Position numbers and translations under genes: made by a program
Notes under the pieces: generated by a model
Seen by the model: only the letters and a program-made list of their open reading frames with translations
Databases searched by the model: none
Told to the model about the DNA's origin: nothing
Assembly: GCF_040702505.1 (NCBI RefSeq)
Contig: NZ_JBFBLC010000008.1
Span: 1 to 64,000 of the forward strand
Origin: Terrabacter sp040702505
GTDB taxonomy: Bacteria > Actinomycetota > Actinomycetes > Actinomycetales > Dermatophilaceae
Direction: 5' to 3'
DNA: 64,000 bases
Shown here: piece after piece, positions 59,311 to 64,000 of the stretch
Layout: each line of letters opens with the position of its first letter
Numbering within the stretch: position 1 is the stretch's first letter

Positions 59311-60065
59311 GCCACCCCCAGCAGCAGTCGGGCGGCGTTCTGCGCCAAGGAGGACACGACGCGCGGGATGGCGAGGAACATGACGCCGGCCAGGCCCAGG
59401 GTGATGAGGATCTTGAGCGGGAAGCCGAGCTGGAACGCGTTGAGCGCCGGGGCGACCCGCGTCAGCAGCCCGAGGCCCACGTCGGCGAGGAAGAGGACCG
59501 CCATGAGCGGGCCGGCCACCTGGACGGCGGCCACGAACATGCCGGACACCGCCGTCGACATCACCTCGACGGGGCGCGAGAGGTCGAACCCGCCCCCGAG
59601 CGGGATCGCCGTCACGGTGCCGGTGAGGCCGCCGATGACGAGCTGGTAGCCGTCCGAGGCGAAGAGGAGCGCCAGCGCCGCCATCTGCGTCAGCCGGGTG
59701 AACTGCGCGCCGTTGACCATGCTCTGCGGGTCGTAGGCCTGGGCGAGCTGGAAGCCGCCGGCGAGGTCGACGAGCGACCCGGCGGACTGGATGGCGGCGA
59801 AGACGAGGTAGACGAGGAAGCCGAGGGCGAGGCCGGTGACGAGCTCGACGACGAGACCGGTGACGAACGCGGCGTCGGTGCGGCCGGCATACGACGCTCC
59901 GGCGCGGGTGGAGACGGCGAGACCGAGGCCGACCCCGAGCATCGCCTTGATGCGTGCGGGAAACGCGTTGTAGGAGAAGGGCGGTGCGACGAAGAGGAAC
60001 GCCGTCATCCGGACGATGGCGAGCAGCGTCGCCTCGGCCCAGGCCTGGTCGATGGGGATGGTCAC
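59307..60065 (-). CDS. fliR: Flagellar export protein FliR
   Basis: A 252-aa membrane protein of the export gate with six helices: FLFVAPPFSYNAFPARIKAMLGVGLGLAV, LDLAGGFQLAQAYDPQS and the conserved Pro-rich LNAFQLGFPLKI. Starts at GTG 60065, eight bases after fliQ. Confidence 0.93.
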   Translation of the reverse strand: MTIPIDQAWAEATLLAIVRMTAFLFVAPPFSYNAFPARIKAMLGVGLGLAVSTRAGASYAGRTDAAFVTGLVVELVTGLALGFLVYLVFAAIQSAGSLVDLAGGFQLAQAYDPQSMVNGAQFTRLTQMAALALLFASDGYQLVIGGLTGTVTAIPLGGGFDLSRPVEVMSTAVSGMFVAAVQVAGPLMAVLFLADVGLGLLTRVAPALNAFQLGFPLKILITLGLAGVMFLAIPRVVSSLAQNAARLLLGVA

Positions 60066-60072
60066 GGCCGGT

Positions 60073-60345
60073 TCAGGTCCCGAGGAGGCTGGGCAGGCGC
60101 GCGAACAGGTCGTGGGTGAACGACACCATCTCGGCGATCATCCACTGGCCCGAGACCGCGAGGGCGATCGCGACCGCGACCGCCTTGGGCACGAACGAGA
60201 GCGTCACCTCCTGCAGCTGGGTGATCGACTGCACGAGAGAGACGCCGAGCCCGACGACCAGCGAGGTGACGAGCACCGGCGCGGACAGCTTCGCGGCGGC
60301 GGCGAGGGCCTGGACGAGGATGTCGAGGACGGCCGCGGCGTTCAC
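60073..60345 (-). CDS. fliQ: Flagellar export protein FliQ
   Basis: A 90-aa two-helix protein: SAPVLVTSLVVGLGVSLVQSITQLQEVTLSFVPK is the family signature. GTG 60345 overlaps the fliP stop (GTGA). Confidence 0.93.
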   Translation of the reverse strand: MNAAAVLDILVQALAAAAKLSAPVLVTSLVVGLGVSLVQSITQLQEVTLSFVPKAVAVAIALAVSGQWMIAEMVSFTHDLFARLPSLLGT

Positions 60346-61205
60346 GTCGAGCCCCCGGCGTAGCTCTGCACCAGCGACGTGATGATCAGGCCCCACCCGT
60401 CCACGAGGATGAAGAGCAGCACCTTGAACGGGAGCGACACCATGACGGGCGGCAGCATCATCATGCCCATCGACATCAGCGCCGAGGAGACGACGAGGTC
60501 GATGACGAGGAACGGGATGAAGATGACGAAACCGATGATGAAGGCGGCCCGCAGCTCGGAGATCATGAACGCCGGGATGAGCGTCTGCAGCGGGGTCGCC
60601 GCCGGCGTGGCCGGGTTGGGGATGCCGGCCGCCCGCGTCATCAGGGCGATGTCCTCCTGCCGCGTGTGGGCGAGCATGAAGCCCGAGAGCGGCTTGGCGC
60701 CCGCGGCGAGGGCGGCGCTGAAGTCGAGGTGGCCGGTCAGATAGGGCTGCACCGCGGCGGTGTTCACGTGCGTCAGCACCGGCCACATGATGAAGAGCGA
60801 CAGGAAGAGCGTCAGTCCCGCGAGCACCTGGTTCGGCGGGACCGACGCGAGGCCGAGTGCGTTGCGCGTCATCGCCAGCACCACGAAGATCTTGGTGAAC
60901 GAGGTCATCATCAGCAGCAGCGCCGGCGCCACCGACAGCAGCGTGATCCCGATGAGGGTGACGACGGCGGAGGACGGCGCGTTGTCGGGGGTGTTGATCT
61001 TCAGCTCGATCCCGCCGTCGCCGGGCCCCGTCGGCGACGGGGTCGGCTTCGGCGCCATCGGCAGCGTCGCCGCGTGACCGGCGGAGGCGGCCCAGACGAG
61101 CAGCACCCCCGCGACGACGAGCGCCAGGGCGGCCAGAACGAGCAGGCGGCGAGCGACCGGGCGAGACGCGACCGGGCGACGCGCAGCGGGAACGAGCGAG
61201 GTCAC
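60342..61205 (-). CDS. fliP: Flagellar export protein FliP
   Basis: A 287-aa membrane protein of the export gate. The N-terminal helix LLVLAALALVVAGVLLVWAA with a following AGHA is probably a cleaved signal, as in other FliP. Core pieces: LLLMMTSFTKIFVVLAMTRNALG, PPNQVLAGLTLFLSLF and FIPFLVIDLVVSSALMSMGM. GTG 61205 overlaps the fliO stop (GTGA). Confidence 0.94.
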   Translation of the reverse strand: MTSLVPAARRPVASRPVARRLLVLAALALVVAGVLLVWAASAGHAATLPMAPKPTPSPTGPGDGGIELKINTPDNAPSSAVVTLIGITLLSVAPALLLMMTSFTKIFVVLAMTRNALGLASVPPNQVLAGLTLFLSLFIMWPVLTHVNTAAVQPYLTGHLDFSAALAAGAKPLSGFMLAHTRQEDIALMTRAAGIPNPATPAATPLQTLIPAFMISELRAAFIIGFVIFIPFLVIDLVVSSALMSMGMMMLPPVMVSLPFKVLLFILVDGWGLIITSLVQSYAGGST

Positions 61206-61747
61206 GGGCGCCGACCGGAGCGCAGCGCCTCGGCCGCGAGCCGCCAGGTGCCCGGATCCAGGACCGAGCCTGTGCCTGCCGGGCGGCCCGCGCGACCAGC
61301 ACGGGTGGCGCGCGTGTCCCGCGCCGCGTGCGCGGAGCGTGACAGGTCCTCGGCCGTGGGAAGGCCGTCGAGGACGTCGTGGCGCTGTCGCTCGAGCTCG
61401 CTCTCGAAGGAGGCGTGTCGCAGCGAGCGCCGCGTCGCCGGGGTGGTGAGCGCCCCGTCGCCCGCCACCGCGTCGTGGTGCGGATCCGGGATCGTCGGCG
61501 CGGGCGCGTCCGAGGTGTGCAGGACGGAGATGCCGTGCTCGGTCACTCCGAGCAGGAAGCGCTTGCCGTCGGTGTCGACGAGCACCACCGAGGCCTTGGG
61601 CCCGACGTTCTGGCGCGCGACGACGTTGAGCACCCGGGTGCGCAGGGCCGCGCCCGTGCCGCGCAGCTTGCGCTGCACGAGCCACATCAGGCCGAAGACG
61701 GCGGCCAGGGAGACGACGACGCGCAACCCGAGCAGGAGCGAGTCCAT
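61202..61747 (-). CDS. fliO: Flagellar biosynthesis protein FliO
   Basis: A 181-aa protein with one N-terminal helix (VVVSLAAVFGLMWLVQRKL) and a cytoplasmic FliO domain (VLNVVARQNVGPKASVVLVDTDGKRFLLGVT). It helps stabilise FliP during gate assembly. Its ATG directly abuts the fliN stop (TGAATG). A long polar tail follows the domain. Confidence 0.88.
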   Translation of the reverse strand: MDSLLLGLRVVVSLAAVFGLMWLVQRKLRGTGAALRTRVLNVVARQNVGPKASVVLVDTDGKRFLLGVTEHGISVLHTSDAPAPTIPDPHHDAVAGDGALTTPATRRSLRHASFESELERQRHDVLDGLPTAEDLSRSAHAARDTRATRAGRAGRPAGTGSVLDPGTWRLAAEALRSGRRP

Positions 61748-62452
61748 TCAGGGCCGGCCGTCGGCGGTGTCGAGGATCCGCGAGATCCGGACCGCGTAGT
61801 CCTGGTCGACGACGACGACCTCGCCGAGGGCGATCCGCCGGCCGTTGAGCAGCACGTCGACGGGTGCGCCGGCCGAGCGGTCGAGCTCGACGACGGCGCC
61901 CGGCTCGAGCGACAGGGCCTCGCGGATGCTCATCCGGGTGCGCCCGATCTCGACCGTCAGGGCCATCTCGACGTCCTGGATCCGGCGCAGCCGGCCGTCG
62001 AACGCCGAGCCGGCCCCCGGCAGCGGTCCCCGCACCCCGGTCGCGCCGGTCGGGGCACGCCGGACCGCGAGCCAGCCGAACGGCGCCGTGCCGTCGGAGA
62101 TCTCGAAGAAGGCCGCATCCTGCGGGTCGGACAGCAGGCCGGTGCCGTCGCCGTCCGCGAGCTCGGAGACGACGCCGTCACCGAGCACTGCCGCAGCCCG
62201 CTCGAAGGCCGGCCGCAGCACGACCGTCGCGGACGCGTCCGGCCCGCCACCGGCCTCCGCGACGAATCGGGCATCTAGCACGACGAGGACGAGGTCGGCC
62301 GGCTGGGGCCCGACGAGCGAGGCGGACACGACGACGGCGTCCGCGGGTCCGACGACGGCCTCTGCCCCGACCTCGCCGAGCACGCGCAGGCCGGGGACGG
62401 GCAGGGACGCGACGAGGTGCTCGGCGGCGGTGGCCAGGGTTGCGGTGCTCAC
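61748..62452 (-). CDS. fliN: Flagellar motor switch protein FliN
   Basis: A 234-aa C-ring protein. The SpoA domain fills the C-terminal 80 residues (VEMALTVEIGRTRMSIREALSLEPGAVVELDRSAG). A 150-residue N-terminal part is longer than in E. coli FliN and resembles the FliY layout. I see no clear CheC phosphatase motif in it. GTG 62452 overlaps the fliM stop (GTGA). Confidence 0.9.
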   Translation of the reverse strand: MSTATLATAAEHLVASLPVPGLRVLGEVGAEAVVGPADAVVVSASLVGPQPADLVLVVLDARFVAEAGGGPDASATVVLRPAFERAAAVLGDGVVSELADGDGTGLLSDPQDAAFFEISDGTAPFGWLAVRRAPTGATGVRGPLPGAGSAFDGRLRRIQDVEMALTVEIGRTRMSIREALSLEPGAVVELDRSAGAPVDVLLNGRRIALGEVVVVDQDYAVRISRILDTADGRP

Positions 62453-63420
62453 GGTCGGTACTCCTGGGTGGGGGCGGGGGCGTCGGGTTCGGCAGGGGCG
62501 TCGTCAACGCCCTGGGGGTGCGTCGCGGACGGCAGCACGGAGACGATCCGGGCCGCGGCCCGCGAGCCGGAGCGCACCACCATGGCGCGGGCGTGGTCCT
62601 GCCCGCCGACCGTGACGTGGAACGCCTCGCGGGCGTGGTGCGGCAGGGGGAGGGTGTCCCCGACGGCGAGGTCGAGCACCTGGGCCGGCGTCACGGCCAG
62701 GGACGCGAGGCGTACGGCCACCTCGACGGGCACCAGGGCCACCTGCTCGCGGGTCAGCTCCGGGGCGTTCTCGCTGCTGGCGACCGGGTTGACGGCGCCG
62801 AGCTGCGGCAGCAGCGTGTCTGCCGGGACCGCGAAGGTCACCGCCGAGGTCGTCTCACCGACCTGCACGCCGCACGTCACGACGACCATGAGGTCCGACG
62901 GTGCCGCCGCCTGGGTGAACTGCGAGTTGTACTGGATCGACTCGACGCGCGCCTCGGCGGGCAGCAGCGGCCCGAGGGAGTACGCGAGGACGTCCAGCGC
63001 CTCCTCGACGAGCGCCTTGACGAGGGCGTGCTCGATCGGGGTCAGCTTGCGCTCGAGCCCCGGCTTGTCGGAGGCGCCGCCCAGCATCCGCGCCACCCAG
63101 CCGAGGGCCACCGGCGTCGGGAACTGCACGACCATCTTGGCCGCGGTGTCACCGACGACGCAGCGGACCATGCAGGTGACCGTCGGCAGGGAGGCGACAT
63201 ACTCGTCGTAGGTCTGCACGATGACCGACTCGGTCGTGGCCGTCGACTTCGTGCGCACCTTGGCGGTCAGCTGGGTGCCCCACTGGCGGGCGAAGGAGTC
63301 GAAGGCGGCCTCGAGGACGCGGCTGTGCTCGCGCGCGAGCGTCGTCGGCCGGCGGAAGTCGTAGGGCTCCGCGGTCCGGCGTGCGGGCTCGCCCACGGCA
63401 TGGATGGTCACGGGCGGCAC
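62449..63420 (-). CDS. fliM: Flagellar motor switch protein FliM
   Basis: A 323-aa C-ring protein with a middle CheC-like domain (KLTPIEHALVKALVEEALDVLA) and a C-terminal SpoA domain (PAQVLDLAVGDTLPLPHHAREAFHVTVGGQDH). The N-terminal CheY-binding peptide LSQxEIDALL is not seen. GTG 63420 is the 5'-most start; GTG 63411 is as likely because a sigma-28-like -10 box ends at 63420. No ribosome site precedes either. Confidence 0.9.
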   Translation of the reverse strand: MPPVTIHAVGEPARRTAEPYDFRRPTTLAREHSRVLEAAFDSFARQWGTQLTAKVRTKSTATTESVIVQTYDEYVASLPTVTCMVRCVVGDTAAKMVVQFPTPVALGWVARMLGGASDKPGLERKLTPIEHALVKALVEEALDVLAYSLGPLLPAEARVESIQYNSQFTQAAAPSDLMVVVTCGVQVGETTSAVTFAVPADTLLPQLGAVNPVASSENAPELTREQVALVPVEVAVRLASLAVTPAQVLDLAVGDTLPLPHHAREAFHVTVGGQDHARAMVVRSGSRAAARIVSVLPSATHPQGVDDAPAEPDAPAPTQEYRP

Positions 63421-63446
63421 TATCGGCAGGTGTCCGGCACCGGTAA
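63420..63446 (-). promoter_or_regulatory. Sigma-28-like promoter upstream of fliM
   Basis: On the minus strand GCCGATAG (63420-63427) differs in one base from the FliA consensus GCCGATAA. The -35 TTAC (63443-63446) lies exactly 15 bases upstream, where TAAA is expected, but matches only in part. Transcription would start next to GTG 63411. Confidence 0.45.
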
Positions 63447-63551
63447 GGGTGCTCTGACCTTCGGGTGCTGTCGCTGGGGCGCGCTGGGGCCGCTCGGTGC
63501 AACGGCCACCGCTGGCGTATGCCGCCGGGTGGCCCGGGCGCCGCCGTGCCG

Positions 63552-64000
63552 TCAGGACCGGGTGGGCGTGACGCGCGCCTTGAGCGCCTCAGGGATGAGG
63601 GCACGGACCTGCTCCGCCTGATCCGACAGGACGACGACGTCGACGCGACGGTTCTGGCGGTAGTCGGCGTCGGTCGTCCCCCGGCTGGCCGGACGGGAGG
63701 ACCCGTAGCCGGTGGCACCGATGCGCGCCCCCGGCATGTGGCCGCGCTCGACCATGGCGCGCAGCACCTTCGTCGCGCGCTCGGCCGACAGCTCCCACAC
63801 GGACGGGTAGTTCGTCTTCAGGTTGGCCGCGTGCCCCTCGACCGAGGCCTGCAGGCCGGTCGACACGATGACCGGGGTGATGGCCTCGAGGACCCGGTTG
63901 GCGCGCGGGGTCAGCGCCGAGCTGTCCGGGCTGAAGAAGGTCTGCGAGCCGACCAGCCGCACCGTCAGGCCGCGCTGGTCGATGTGGAACTGCACGTCCT
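63552..64000 (-). CDS. motB: Motor stator protein MotB, C-terminal part (continues beyond the window)
   Basis: The 3' end of a gene that starts outside the window. The visible 149 residues are an OmpA-like peptidoglycan-binding domain: FFSPDSSALTPRANRVLEAI, then VEGHAANL, WELSAERATKVLRAM and GYGSSRPASRGTTDADYRQNRRVDVVVL. The place just before fliM in a flagellar cluster identifies it as MotB. The domain anchors the stator to the wall. A 131-bp interval to fliM follows in which no fliL is present. Confidence 0.85.
   Translation of the reverse strand, partial: DVQFHIDQRGLTVRLVGSQTFFSPDSSALTPRANRVLEAITPVIVSTGLQASVEGHAANLKTNYPSVWELSAERATKVLRAMVERGHMPGARIGATGYGSSRPASRGTTDADYRQNRRVDVVVLSDQAEQVRALIPEALKARVTPTRS

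Noticed and set aside
56438..59649. Long plus-strand frames opposite flhA and flhB
   Set aside because: Low-complexity antisense frames of the same origin; the flagellar genes on the minus strand have full-length family matches.

Overview
The window is about 71% GC and reads as a flagellated, high-GC actinobacterium of the order Micrococcales. The Intrasporangiaceae are my best guess at family level, and that is an inference. Evidence for an actinobacterium: GTG starts and GTGA/ATGA stop-start overlaps are very common, codon third positions are strongly G/C, and the gene families are typical (FolP2-like DHPS paralog, EtfD-type Fe-S membrane protein, DprE1/DprE2, WS/DGAT acyltransferase, an actinobacterial SAM-IV riboswitch).

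Layout. 1-4.2 kb: two tRNA-Ser genes flank an LCP cell-wall ligase, a cold-shock protein and a FolP2-like gene. Each tRNA-Ser gene is followed by a truncated copy of its own 3' end. A small candidate gene lies at 3797-3907. 4.2-14.4 kb: a loosely packed accessory stretch with an OsmC protein, a BBE-type FAD oxidase, a flavin-split-barrel protein, a broken SDR, a WS/DGAT acyltransferase divergent from a serine beta-lactamase-like esterase and an alpha/beta hydrolase, an NAD(P)H-binding protein and a YbdK-type carboxylate-amine ligase.

14.5-29.9 kb: one minus-strand operon of fourteen genes for organosulfur use. Its 5' region carries a promoter, a SAM-IV riboswitch and a short Cys-ending leader peptide in series. 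The genes that follow encode an amino-acid-type ABC transporter with two binding proteins, an FMN reductase fused to a GNAT acetyltransferase, an FAD/NAD(P) oxidoreductase, five luciferase-like monooxygenases, a cysteine-dioxygenase-like cupin, a DUF1684 protein and a fragment resembling an FMN reductase. The gene set parallels the Bacillus subtilis ytm/ytn operon for S-substituted cysteines. This is my candidate for the interesting system.

30-46.5 kb: mostly housekeeping. It holds a lipase-like hydrolase, a propeller-like protein, cysK-cysE, EtfD, a zinc-free L33 ribosomal protein gene with a Zur-like operator, an OpuC-type osmolyte transporter, dcd, an SMP-30 protein, tRNA-Gly(CCC), and an ArsR-VOC pair. 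46.6-50.8 kb: a four-gene plus-strand operon for decaprenyl-phospho-arabinose (phosphodiester glycosidase, UbiA, DprE1, DprE2). 50.8-53.7 kb: an MFS-isochorismatase fusion divergent from a MarR gene that shares a palindromic promoter with it, then a cupin. 53.8-64 kb: a minus-strand flagellar cluster, motB(partial)-fliM-fliN-fliO-fliP-fliQ-fliR-flhB-flhA-flhF-csrA-fliA. It supplies the C-ring switch and the export gate, and ends in the sigma-28 and CsrA regulators.
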